A stretch of DNA of 64,000 nt from Lachnospiraceae bacterium V9D3004 (GTDB lineage: Bacteria > Bacillota > Clostridia > Lachnospirales > Lachnospiraceae), in assembly GCA_000621985.1 (NCBI GenBank), contig KK211381.1:220706-284705 (forward strand). Reading direction: 5' to 3'. Shown one piece after another: positions 19,739-27,951 of the stretch. Both the position numbers and the translations under genes were made by a program. The notes under the pieces are model-generated. The model made no database searches. It was not told where the DNA came from and saw only the letters and a program-made list of their open reading frames with translations. The stretch's first letter is position 1. Each line of letters opens with the position of its first letter.

Positions 19739-19920
19739 TCTGAGTTATGTTGATGAAATATATCATAGAAAGATAGAGCAACCGGAAAAATTGCGTCTTG
19801 TACGACGTAAGGATGTGTTTTATTTAATAAAAGAAGTAAATTTTCGAATAAAATGGTTATAAGTTTATAGGAAATTTTGCGGTAACATTATATACAAATT
19901 TGTAGATGGGAGTTGAGAAG

Positions 19921-21480
19921 ATGAGGATCAGGAGATTATTTATTATAGGAATTACGATCATGGGTATTGCAATAACTTCAGCCTGTGGCGGATCGACAGG
20001 TAATAACGGAGGTTCAGATAACGGAAAAACCGATAATGGAAACACCGAACAGGGAGATAAAGATAAAGAAAGTACGGAACAGGGAATCACTGAAAATGGA
20101 GGCACCGAACAGTCGGGTGCTGATAAGGATGCAGATGGCGGACCGGTTGTTGTTGATATAAAAGCCGCTGACACGTACCAGACTATTGAAGGTTTTGGTG
20201 CGGGATATACTTATTACAGCAATTATGTTTATTTCACAAAATATAAAGAAGAAGTATATGACAAGCTTTTTAAGGATGCCAATCTGACCGTATTAAGATT
20301 CAAGAACGGATATAAATATGATGAAGAAAAAGAATTCGATCCGAAAGTTGAAAGAGAATTCTATGCCGAAGCAAAGGAAAGACTTGAGGCAGACGGGCTT
20401 GAACCCAAAGTTCTCATGAGTTCATGGTCGCCGGCAGCTTATCTTAAGGACAGCGAGAATATATACGGTGAAGGAACGATCGCTAAAGATAAGAAAGGTA
20501 ATTATAAATATGACGAATACGGCAAGTATTGGGCAGAGTTAGTAGATGCTTACCGTAAAGAAGGCGTGGCTGTTGATTATATCAGTATTCAGAATGAACC
20601 CGATTATGTTGCGGGTTATGAAAGCTGTACATTTGATTTTGATGAGACTGCCAAGGGTGCTTCTTATCCAAAAGCGTATCTTGCTGTATATGATGCAGTA
20701 AATAAACTTGATAATCCGCCAAAGATGCTTGGACCCGAGACTATGTCATGTAATATCGGTGATATAACATTAATGATGGATGAGATTCTTGATACAAGAC
20801 CTGAGACCGTTTACGGAATATGTCACCATCTGTATGTGGGCGGCGATGAGAATAAGCCAAGATCTTTTAATCCGAATTTTACGTCGCTTAATCTTGAATA
20901 TCCCGATCTGTCAAAATGGATGACGGAATATTACAGAGGAGATTTTATGACTACCGTTCAGGTGATTCAGGATTCGTTACTGTATGAGAACCTTAACTGT
21001 TACATATTCTGGGGAGGCGTGTGGATCGGTAATGAAGATCAGAACAAAGAGAATATGATCGGTATTGATTCGGCAACCGATGAGGAACAATTTGAATATT
21101 ATCACGGATACCATCTCAATCCAAAGTACTATGCAATGCGCCATTTTTCGGAATATATACTGCCTGACTATGTACGCATAGGAAGCAAAGTCAATTATGA
21201 TACCGGAGATTCTCTTGATACGGACAGCCTTTCGTGTTCGGCATATATATCACCTGATAAGAAGAAAGCCGTGCTAGTGGCAATAAATGATCTGGATGAG
21301 AATAAAGAGCTTAAGTTCAATTTTGAAGGGATAAAACCCGCATCAAGTAAAGTGATATTATCAAATTATCAGAAAAAAGAAGAAACAGAAAACTTCTATG
21401 AAGATGCAGGCAGTCTTGATGAGAATATGGGATATGAGATTCCGGCACACAGTATCATTACAGTTGCCATAGATATGTGA
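19921..21480 (+). CDS. GH30-family glycoside hydrolase lipoprotein (xylanase-like)
   Basis: Predicted cell-surface retaining glycosidase, most like GH30 glucuronoxylanase/endo-xylanases. 519 residues: lipoprotein signal with lipobox 'ITSAC' (Cys22), a Gly/Asn/Glu/Thr-rich linker to ~70, then a (beta/alpha)8 barrel starting 'TIEGFGAGYTY'. The likely acid/base is Glu226 in 'IQNEPD' and the nucleophile Glu336 in 'WMTEYY'. A C-terminal beta-sandwich is typical of the family. ATG 19921 is preferred because GGGAG lies 8 nt upstream. It stands alone, with no transporter or other carbohydrate gene next to it. The stop abuts the convergent small gene with no gap. Confidence 0.85.
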   Translation: MRIRRLFIIGITIMGIAITSACGGSTGNNGGSDNGKTDNGNTEQGDKDKESTEQGITENGGTEQSGADKDADGGPVVVDIKAADTYQTIEGFGAGYTYYSNYVYFTKYKEEVYDKLFKDANLTVLRFKNGYKYDEEKEFDPKVEREFYAEAKERLEADGLEPKVLMSSWSPAAYLKDSENIYGEGTIAKDKKGNYKYDEYGKYWAELVDAYRKEGVAVDYISIQNEPDYVAGYESCTFDFDETAKGASYPKAYLAVYDAVNKLDNPPKMLGPETMSCNIGDITLMMDEILDTRPETVYGICHHLYVGGDENKPRSFNPNFTSLNLEYPDLSKWMTEYYRGDFMTTVQVIQDSLLYENLNCYIFWGGVWIGNEDQNKENMIGIDSATDEEQFEYYHGYHLNPKYYAMRHFSEYILPDYVRIGSKVNYDTGDSLDTDSLSCSAYISPDKKKAVLVAINDLDENKELKFNFEGIKPASSKVILSNYQKKEETENFYEDAGSLDENMGYEIPAHSIITVAIDM

Positions 21481-21753
21481 TCATTCTTCAATAACGTGGA
21501 TCTCAAGATAATCAAAATCAATGGAGTCGATAAAGTTATCAGATCTGAATCTGGTCTTATCGACTCTTTTGAATTCATTAATATTGCTGTCAAACCACAT
21601 CGGGACTGACAGATCAAAATGTTTGCATATGTCGTCAAGACCGGCGTAAACTTTTTTCGTGCGTGACATGTCAGTTTCTTCTGCCGGACATTCGTATACA
21701 TGATCGTCGATCATTCGGTTGTTTTTGAATACTTTACCCCATAATCTGAACAT
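21481..21753 (-). CDS. Small conserved hypothetical protein (90 aa)
   Basis: A 90-residue soluble protein with no signal peptide or membrane segment. It is acidic at the C terminus ('DFDYLEIHVIEE') and has aromatic/basic patches ('MFRLWGKVFKNNRM', 'FKRVDKTRF'). I recognise the general type as an uncharacterised small protein common in Clostridia but cannot assign a function. It is likely real: an excellent CGGAGG site precedes ATG 21753, the codon use is normal, and the frame exactly fills the space to the GH30 stop. Its 5' leader holds a hairpin that ends immediately before the Shine-Dalgarno sequence. Confidence 0.75.
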   Translation of the reverse strand: MFRLWGKVFKNNRMIDDHVYECPAEETDMSRTKKVYAGLDDICKHFDLSVPMWFDSNINEFKRVDKTRFRSDNFIDSIDFDYLEIHVIEE

Positions 21754-21768
21754 TTGATCAAACCTCCG

Positions 21769-21819
21769 CTTGTAAATTAGAAAACAACCACCATTTCAGG
21801 GGGTGGGCACATTTACAAG
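21769..21819 (-). promoter_or_regulatory. Leader hairpin abutting the ribosome binding site of the 90-aa protein
   Basis: A perfect 9-bp inverted repeat CTTGTAAAT (21769-21777) / ATTTACAAG (21811-21819) encloses a second stem CCACC (21788-21792) / GGTGG (21802-21806). In the minus-strand transcript the structure stops directly before the CGGAGG ribosome binding site (21768-21763). This suggests translational control; it might instead be a divergent-promoter element for the FKBP lipoprotein on the other side. Confidence 0.5.
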
Positions 21820-21912
21820 TATAGAATATATATCACAATAAAAAAACACTTTAAATTTTCATGTCTCTGTGATACTATGTATAGATAGTGTGTTTATTGG
21901 AGGACAATTATT

Positions 21913-23238
21913 ATGAAACTATTAAATTGGAAAATAATTACAATAATAGGTTGCGTTTCTTTGCTTTCTCTTGCAGGATGTGTTAATGCCGATCCGAATA
22001 AGCCTTCCGGCACTGAAGATAAGAAAGAAGCAGAAAGTAACACAGATTCCGATTCGGGCGATGCAGAGCTTGAAGCGGCACTTGCAGCCGTTGAGGACTA
22101 TAATCCGGAAGATTATGTTGAACTTACCGATTACAAAGGTCTTGAGGTAAATGTATATGTAAGTGATGATGATGTCGACAGCGCCATAATGACGCTTCTC
22201 AGTCAGAATACAACTGTAGAACAGATTAAAGAAGGAACCGTAAAAGAAGGAGACACGGTTAATATCAAGTTCGTCGGTAAGATGAACGGCGTGGAATTTG
22301 ACGGCGGTACAGCCGACTCATATGATCTTGAGATAGGTTCACATTCATTTATTGACGGATTCGAGGATGGCCTTATCGGCATGTCAGTAGGTGATACGAA
22401 GACACTTAATCTTAAGTTCCCGGATCCGTATCAGACTAACCCCGACTATTCCGGTAAGCCTGTTGATTTTGATGTTACGATCAATTATATAAACGGTAAG
22501 ACGATCGTTCCGGAGTACAATGATGAATTCGTTAAAACATATACAAACGGTGAGTATACTTCAGCCGAAGAGTACAAAAAAGTAATCAAAGAACAGCTTA
22601 TTGAGGATAAGCGTACATCCGGACAGGAAGCGGCTTTTAATACTGTGCTCAGTACAACTAAAGTAAATGATGCTCCTGAATTCCTGGTTAATATCATGAA
22701 ACTTCGACTTGATGCAAGCTACAGACAGATGGCTGCGTCAAACGGTTTTTCTGATTTTAATGAATTCCTTTCTTCAAAATGGGAGATAACCGAAGAACAG
22801 TATAATGAGGAACTGGTAAATAAGGCCAACATTTACGTACAACAAAAACTAGTGACCGAAGCTATTGCTAAAAAAGAGAATATTGAAGTGACTGATGAAG
22901 AATATAAAGAAAGTCTTGATCAGTACATGAAGAATCTGAATTTAAGTACAGAAGAAGAATTCAATGACTATATTGTCAAGAACTTCAGGTCAGAACCAAA
23001 ATCTATAATAAGGGATGCACTCATTACCGAAAAAGTAATGCAGTTCGTTAAAGATAATACTGTCGAAATTGATACACCGCCTACTCCGGCACCTTCGGAA
23101 TCTGCAGATAGTGATACGGATGACGGAACATCAGATGATGCATTAAAAGGCGGTAAAGCAACGGTTGATGATAAGTCTTCGGAATCTGACAATGAAGAAG
23201 TAACGGCTGATAAAGATCAGCCTGATAAAGGTGACTGA
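21913..23238 (+). CDS. FKBP/trigger-factor-like peptidyl-prolyl isomerase lipoprotein
   Basis: Predicted extracytoplasmic folding factor of 441 residues. The N-terminal signal ends in lipobox 'LSLAGC'. The FKBP-type isomerase domain (~105-195) reads '[20 protein letters not shown]' and '[17 protein letters not shown]'. A trigger-factor C-terminal chaperone region follows (~200-390), then an acidic tail. Unlike cytosolic trigger factor there is no ribosome-binding N-terminal domain. It plays a role like PrsA, helping exported proteins fold at the membrane surface (inference). Ribosome binding site GGAGG precedes ATG 21913; der starts 19 bp after its stop. Confidence 0.88.
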   Translation: MKLLNWKIITIIGCVSLLSLAGCVNADPNKPSGTEDKKEAESNTDSDSGDAELEAALAAVEDYNPEDYVELTDYKGLEVNVYVSDDDVDSAIMTLLSQNTTVEQIKEGTVKEGDTVNIKFVGKMNGVEFDGGTADSYDLEIGSHSFIDGFEDGLIGMSVGDTKTLNLKFPDPYQTNPDYSGKPVDFDVTINYINGKTIVPEYNDEFVKTYTNGEYTSAEEYKKVIKEQLIEDKRTSGQEAAFNTVLSTTKVNDAPEFLVNIMKLRLDASYRQMAASNGFSDFNEFLSSKWEITEEQYNEELVNKANIYVQQKLVTEAIAKKENIEVTDEEYKESLDQYMKNLNLSTEEEFNDYIVKNFRSEPKSIIRDALITEKVMQFVKDNTVEIDTPPTPAPSESADSDTDDGTSDDALKGGKATVDDKSSESDNEEVTADKDQPDKGD

Positions 23239-23257
23239 TTATTGGAGGAATATTGGA

Positions 23258-24586
23258 ATGGGCAAACCTATAGTTGCCATCGTTGGCAGACCTAATGTTG
23301 GCAAATCAACACTATTTAATGTGCTTGCCGGTGAAAAGATCGCTATCGTTAAAGATACGCCTGGTGTTACAAGAGACAGAATATATGCCGAAGTAACATG
23401 GCTTAACCACCAGTTTGCGCTTATTGATACAGGTGGAATCGAACCTGATTCAAAAGATGTTATATTGTCTCATATGCGCGAACAGGCACTCATTGCAATC
23501 GATATGGCAGATCTGATCATATTCATTACTGATGTGAGACAGGGTGTTACGGATGCCGATTATAATGTTGCAGACATGCTCAGAAAGTCCGGTAAACCTG
23601 TACTTCTTGTAGTTAATAAAGTGGATAATTTTGAAAAATTAAACGCTGATGTATATGAATTCTATAATCTTGGTATAGGCGATCCCGTACCTATAGCTGC
23701 TGCATCAAAGCTTGGAATAGGCGATATGCTTGATCTGGTCCTTGAACAGCTTAATGAAGTGTATGATGAAGATGAAGAAGCCGATGAGAAACCGAAGATC
23801 GCCATAATCGGAAAACCTAACGTTGGTAAATCTTCACTGATCAATCGTATTACAGGTGAGGAGCGTGTGATCGTATCGGATATTGCCGGTACGACAAGAG
23901 ATGCGATCGACACTGACGTAATATGGAATGGAAGAGAATATATTTTTATTGACACAGCAGGTCTCAGGCGTAAGAATAAGATTAAAGAAGAACTTGAGAG
24001 ATACAGTATAATAAGAACAGTCGCTGCCGTTGAACGTGCAGATGTTGTTATAATGATGATCGATGCTACCGAAGGCGTTACCGAGCAGGATGCCAAGATT
24101 GCCGGAATCGCTCATGAACGCGGCAAGGGCATGATCATTGCGGTCAATAAATGGGATGCGATCGAAAAGGATACTCATACTGCCAATAAGTTTACCGAAA
24201 AAATAAGAGAAATATTATCATTTGTTCCATATGCTTCGGTAATATATATATCCGCAAAATCAGGTCAGAGAGTGAATAAGTTATTTGATCTGCTTGATAC
24301 CGTAATAATGAACCATCAGTTAAGAGTGGCAACAGGAGTTCTTAACGAGATCATGACCGAGGCCGTTGCAATGCAGCAGCCTCCGACAGACAAAGGCAAA
24401 CGTCTGAAGCTGTTCTATATAACCCAGGTGAGTGTTAAACCGCCGACTTTCATTATATTTGTAAATGATAAAAAACTTATGCATTTTTCATATCAAAGAT
24501 ACATTGAGAATAAGATACGTGAGGCATTCGGATTTGCCGGAACACCTATCAGGATATTCACAAGAGAAAGGAAGGGACAGGACTGA
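23258..24586 (+). CDS. der: Ribosome-assembly GTPase Der (EngA)
   Basis: Essential double-domain GTPase for 50S ribosome maturation. 442 residues. Two P-loops are visible: 'GRPNVGKST' (~10) and 'GKPNVGKSS' (~185), each with switch motif D-T-x-G and an N-K-x-D motif ('NKVD', 'NKWD'), then a KH-like C-terminal domain. ATG 23258 has GGAGGA 8 nt upstream; the in-frame extension to 23231 would overlap the preceding gene. Its stop overlaps the plsY start (TGATG). Confidence 0.96.
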   Translation: MGKPIVAIVGRPNVGKSTLFNVLAGEKIAIVKDTPGVTRDRIYAEVTWLNHQFALIDTGGIEPDSKDVILSHMREQALIAIDMADLIIFITDVRQGVTDADYNVADMLRKSGKPVLLVVNKVDNFEKLNADVYEFYNLGIGDPVPIAAASKLGIGDMLDLVLEQLNEVYDEDEEADEKPKIAIIGKPNVGKSSLINRITGEERVIVSDIAGTTRDAIDTDVIWNGREYIFIDTAGLRRKNKIKEELERYSIIRTVAAVERADVVIMMIDATEGVTEQDAKIAGIAHERGKGMIIAVNKWDAIEKDTHTANKFTEKIREILSFVPYASVIYISAKSGQRVNKLFDLLDTVIMNHQLRVATGVLNEIMTEAVAMQQPPTDKGKRLKLFYITQVSVKPPTFIIFVNDKKLMHFSYQRYIENKIREAFGFAGTPIRIFTRERKGQD

Positions 24587-25266
24587 TGAATGACTTGTTC
24601 ATTGTCGAAATTGTGATATGGGCTGTTGCATCATACCTTATCGGTTCGGTTTCGTTCGGTTATATTGTCGGTAAAGAATCGGGTGTAGATATAAGAAGTA
24701 CCGGAAGCGGCAATATAGGCACAACCAACGCACTCAGAACTTTGGGTATAAAAGCAGGACTTGTGACTTTTGTGGGTGATTTTTTCAAGGCCCTTATTCC
24801 TTGTATTGCAGCCAGACTTATATCTGTGAATCTCCTTGGTGAGACTGCGGACGTCGCATACGTTGTCGGATTGATTGCAGGTCTTTTTGCTACACTCGGA
24901 CATAATTTTCCTTTCTGGATGCATTTCAAAGGCGGAAAAGGAATTGCCGTTACAGCCGGAGTTACTGTGGCTATGTCATATGAACACTGGTTATTTCCGC
25001 TGATCGCGGTTATAATATTTGTGATCATTGTGATCTTAACAAAATATGTATCGGTCGGTTCGCTATGTGTACCTGCGTTTGCACTTCCGGTATATGCGCT
25101 CATTTTTCAGCGTGAGAATGAATATTTTGTTACAATAATGATCATAAGCGTGTTATTTACCGTGCTGGCATTCATTAAACACGCAGCGAATATCAAGAGA
25201 CTTCTTAACGGCACGGAGAATAAGTTGTTCGGTAATAAAGACAAATCCAAAGATCAGAATAAATAA
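24586..25266 (+). CDS. plsY: Acyl-phosphate:glycerol-3-phosphate acyltransferase PlsY
   Basis: Membrane enzyme that transfers an acyl group from acyl phosphate to glycerol 3-phosphate, the first step of phospholipid synthesis. It has 226 residues and five or six membrane segments. Family motifs: 'GSGNIGTTNALR' (~40), 'GHNFPFWMHFKGGKG' (~105). Translationally coupled to der and followed after 34 bp by gpsA, which supplies its substrate; this pairing is functionally consistent. Confidence 0.95.
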   Translation: MNDLFIVEIVIWAVASYLIGSVSFGYIVGKESGVDIRSTGSGNIGTTNALRTLGIKAGLVTFVGDFFKALIPCIAARLISVNLLGETADVAYVVGLIAGLFATLGHNFPFWMHFKGGKGIAVTAGVTVAMSYEHWLFPLIAVIIFVIIVILTKYVSVGSLCVPAFALPVYALIFQRENEYFVTIMIISVLFTVLAFIKHAANIKRLLNGTENKLFGNKDKSKDQNK

Positions 25267-25300
25267 GAAAACATATATAATTGTTGGGAGGTATAAGTTT

Positions 25301-26305
25301 ATGAGGATTAGTTTTCTTGGAGCAGGAAGTTGGGGAACGGCACTGTCGGTTACGGTTGCCAAGAACGGACACGAGGTATATCTGTGGTCGGCAATTGAAA
25401 GTGAACTTGATATACTCAGAACCAAAAGAGAACATGTTGACAGACTGCCGGGGGTAAAACTGCCCGATAATATAACAATTGAAGGCGATCTTAAAAAAGC
25501 CTGCAAAGATATGGATCTTATCGTATTCTCGGTTGCTTCACCATATGTAAGAAGTGTTGCCGTGGATGCGGCACCGTACATCCCTGAAAAGCAGGTCATT
25601 GTAAATGTGGCAAAAGGGATTGAAGACAAGACATATTATACATTGTCGGAGATACTTAATGAAGTTCTTCCCGGACGTGATATAGCAGTGCTGTCAGGGC
25701 CAAGCCATGCAGAAGAAGTAGTAAAGGGCATTCCTACTACAGTTGTAGTGGGAGCCAAAACAAAAGAAACCGCAACGTATATTCAGGATATATTCATGAG
25801 TGAGTTATTCAGAGTATATACAAGTCCGGACATCGTTGGTATTGAACTTGGCGGAGCCATCAAGAATGTAATTGCTCTTGCTGCAGGAATGGCTGACGGT
25901 CTCGGACTCGGAGATAATACTAAAGCCGCTCTTATGACCAGAGGAATTGCGGAGATCAGCAGGCTCGGTGTTGCAATGGGTGGTAAGATTGAGACATTTT
26001 CCGGATTGTCCGGTATCGGCGATCTTATAGTAACATGTACAAGTACACACAGCCGTAATCATACAGCCGGTTATCTGATGGGTCAGGGCAAGACTCCTGA
26101 TGAGGCAATGAAGGAAGTCAAGCAGGTTGTTGAAGGCGTGTATTCAGCTAAGGCGGCCATGGGACTTGCCCGGAAATATAACGTCGATATGCCTATCGTT
26201 GAAGAGATCAACGGAATATTATTCGATAATAAGTCCGTTAAGGAATCGGTCAAGAATCTGTTCGTAAGAGCACGCAAGGAAGAATATTCGGGACTTGAGT
26301 GGTAG
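25301..26305 (+). CDS. gpsA: NAD(P)H-dependent glycerol-3-phosphate dehydrogenase
   Basis: Makes sn-glycerol 3-phosphate from dihydroxyacetone phosphate for phospholipid synthesis. 334 residues. The Rossmann motif 'GAGSWGTAL' is at the N terminus and the catalytic Lys lies in 'LGGAIKNVIALAAG' (~190). Last gene of the lipid-related run der-plsY-gpsA. Ribosome binding site GGGAGG precedes ATG 25301. Confidence 0.96.
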   Translation: MRISFLGAGSWGTALSVTVAKNGHEVYLWSAIESELDILRTKREHVDRLPGVKLPDNITIEGDLKKACKDMDLIVFSVASPYVRSVAVDAAPYIPEKQVIVNVAKGIEDKTYYTLSEILNEVLPGRDIAVLSGPSHAEEVVKGIPTTVVVGAKTKETATYIQDIFMSELFRVYTSPDIVGIELGGAIKNVIALAAGMADGLGLGDNTKAALMTRGIAEISRLGVAMGGKIETFSGLSGIGDLIVTCTSTHSRNHTAGYLMGQGKTPDEAMKEVKQVVEGVYSAKAAMGLARKYNVDMPIVEEINGILFDNKSVKESVKNLFVRARKEEYSGLEW

Positions 26306-26318
26306 GGAAAATTTCCTC

Positions 26319-26347
26319 TTTACAACAGAATGAATATATGTTATGAT
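26319..26347 (+). promoter_or_regulatory. Promoter for rpsO
   Basis: TTTACA (26319-26324) and TATGAT (26342-26347) are separated by 17 bp. The predicted start near 26354 leaves a leader of roughly 78 nt before rpsO. Confidence 0.5.
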
Positions 26348-26353
26348 GACGTG

Positions 26354-26425
26354 CGTACCCTTACTGGGAATCAGGCTGCTCCAACCGGTTCTTGGTAATG
26401 GCGAATATATAGTAATAAGGAGGAT
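26354..26425 (+). promoter_or_regulatory. Candidate S15 autoregulatory leader
   Basis: The rpsO leader contains ACCC/GGG and CCAA-N7-TTGG complementary segments around 26358-26396 and is unusually GC-rich compared with the surrounding spacer. S15 proteins in several bacterial groups repress their own mRNA by binding such leaders, so this is a reasonable position for that element. I cannot assign it to a named leader class by eye. Confidence 0.35.
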
Positions 26426-26431
26426 AAGAAC

Positions 26432-26698
26432 ATGACAAGCAAAGAAAGAAAAGCTGAGATCATCAAGGAATTCGGAAGATCTGAAGGAGATACAGGTTCA
26501 CCTGAGGTTCAGGTAGCTCTTCTTACAGAGAGGATCCGTGATCTTACAGAGCATCTTAAGGTTAACAAAAAGGATCATCATTCAAGACGTGGACTTCTTA
26601 TGATGGTTGGTCAGAGAAGAAATCTTCTTGAGTACCTTAAGAGAAAAGATATTGAAAGATATCGTGCACTTATTGAGAAGCTCGGACTTCGTAAATAA
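26432..26698 (+). CDS. rpsO: 30S ribosomal protein S15
   Basis: Primary-binding 30S protein (88 residues) that organises the central domain of 16S rRNA. Family motifs '[17 protein letters not shown]' and '[20 protein letters not shown]' are intact. GGAGG precedes ATG 26432. A strong terminator follows, so it is a single-gene transcript. pnp, its usual neighbour, is 8 kb downstream here. Confidence 0.97.
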   Translation: MTSKERKAEIIKEFGRSEGDTGSPEVQVALLTERIRDLTEHLKVNKKDHHSRRGLLMMVGQRRNLLEYLKRKDIERYRALIEKLGLRK

Positions 26699-26720
26699 TC
26701 CGGAAATGATTGATTATTTA

Positions 26721-26754
26721 AAGGCTGTTACATTGCGGTGTAACAGCCTTTTTG
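26721..26754 (+). terminator. rpsO terminator
   Basis: AAGGCTGTTAC (26721-26731) pairs perfectly with GTAACAGCCTT (26740-26750), followed by TTT. A classic intrinsic terminator. Confidence 0.88.
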
Positions 26755-26814
26755 GTACACAAATCCGAAAAGATACTACAGTGATTGCACAAGCAGGCAT
26801 TTCCCATGTGCGAA

Positions 26815-26850
26815 AATCGAGTAGGTCGATTATGCCAGCTCTACTCGATT
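26815..26850 (-). terminator. Candidate terminator hairpin downstream of nadA
   Basis: AATCGAGTAG (26815-26824) pairs perfectly with CTACTCGATT (26841-26850). On the minus strand the stem is followed only by TTTTCG, so termination may be weak. Confidence 0.5.
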
Positions 26851-26865
26851 AGTCTAATAATGTAT

Positions 26866-27792
26866 TCACCCCAGTTCAAGCATAGTGTTGATACAACGCA
26901 ATGCTTTTTCCCTGACATCATCTTCAAGTATAATTTCTTCTCCACCGGTACCGTTACAGCAGTTAAGTACATCAACAAGTGAAGTGAGTTTCATGTTGTG
27001 ACAAACGCAGTCTTTTGATAACGGATAGAAATATTTATCGGGACACTCATACTGAAGATGTTCGGTAATACTGTTTTCAGTTCCTATGATATATTCCTTA
27101 TGATCATGTTCTTTTGCATAGTTCATGATTCCCGTGGTGCTTCCGACATAATCTGCAAGAGCGGAAACTTCGGGAAGACATTCGGGATGAATAAGAAGCT
27201 TTGCATCAGGATGTGCTTCCTTTGCTTTGAGTACCATGTTTTTGGTCATTCTAAGATGAGTTGGACAGCCGCCCTGTACGAAAGCGAATTCTTTTTCGGG
27301 GATCTGTTCCTTGACCCATGCTCCAAGATTACAGTCTGGAATGAATAATATCTTATCATTTTCAATATTCTTAATGATCTTAACAGCGGATGCCGAAGTA
27401 ACGCATACGTCACAAAGGGTCTTTAACTCGGAAGTTGTATTAATGTAACATACAACTGTGTGATCGGGGTATCTTTTCTTTAATCCTGCAAGCAGTGAAG
27501 TGTCAATCTGCTCAGCCATGGGACAGCCGGCATCGGGACTTGAGAGAATTACTTTCTTGTCAGGTGACAATATCTTAACTGTCTCAGCCATGAAACGGAC
27601 ACCGCACATTATAACGGTAGAAGCTTCAGACTTTGCAGCCTGAACGCTTAAACCGTAAGAATCTCCGGTATAATCAGCAATCTCAAGTATGTCATGGCTC
27701 TGGTAAACATGAGCAAGAATACATATATCTTTTTCTTTCTTTAATCTTATTATCTCATCCTGAACATCTCTTAATGATCTGATATTATCCAT
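26866..27792 (-). CDS. nadA: Quinolinate synthase NadA
   Basis: 4Fe-4S enzyme that condenses iminoaspartate with dihydroxyacetone phosphate to quinolinate in NAD synthesis. 308 residues. Conserved elements: 'ILAHVYQSHDILEIAD' (~25), 'CGVRFMAETVKIL' (~82), 'LLIHPECLPEV' (~195) and a C-terminal Cys group 'DCVCHNMK' (~265); the three usual cluster ligands fall in these segments. It is transcribed away from nadB-nadC-niaR, with a shared operator-like palindrome in the intergenic region. Confidence 0.95.
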   Translation of the reverse strand: MDNIRSLRDVQDEIIRLKKEKDICILAHVYQSHDILEIADYTGDSYGLSVQAAKSEASTVIMCGVRFMAETVKILSPDKKVILSSPDAGCPMAEQIDTSLLAGLKKRYPDHTVVCYINTTSELKTLCDVCVTSASAVKIIKNIENDKILFIPDCNLGAWVKEQIPEKEFAFVQGGCPTHLRMTKNMVLKAKEAHPDAKLLIHPECLPEVSALADYVGSTTGIMNYAKEHDHKEYIIGTENSITEHLQYECPDKYFYPLSKDCVCHNMKLTSLVDVLNCCNGTGGEEIILEDDVREKALRCINTMLELG

Positions 27793-27873
27793 AATATTAC
27801 CAGCCTTTCATACGAATATCTGTATATTTTTATAACTTTCATATCATATTAACACAGAGGTATATTATATTCA

Positions 27874-27903
27874 AGTAAAAAGTAATTACATTTGTCTTGT
27901 CAG
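27874..27903 (-). promoter_or_regulatory. Divergent promoter for nadA
   Basis: On the minus strand CTGACA (27903-27898) and a consensus TATAAT (27879-27874) are 18 bp apart. The -35 lies inside the palindrome at 27888-27907. Confidence 0.5.
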
Positions 27904-27907
27904 ATGT
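27888..27907. promoter_or_regulatory. Candidate NiaR operator
   Basis: A 20-bp imperfect palindrome (half-sites ACATTTGTC and GTCAGATGT, 7 of 10 positions paired) lies between divergent nadA and nadB. It covers the -35 of both predicted promoters, the position expected for a repressor site. The NiaR gene is the last nad gene of the operon it would control. The assignment rests on position and symmetry, not on a matched consensus. Confidence 0.6.
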
Positions 27908-27925
27908 CAATTCAGGTGCTATACT
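27897..27925 (+). promoter_or_regulatory. Promoter for nadB-nadC-niaR
   Basis: TTGTCA (27897-27902) and TATACT (27920-27925) are 17 bp apart; the -35 is embedded in the candidate NiaR operator. A start near 27932 gives a short leader before ATG 27952. Confidence 0.6.
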
Positions 27926-27951
27926 GTATGTACTGTTATGGAGGCGAATAC

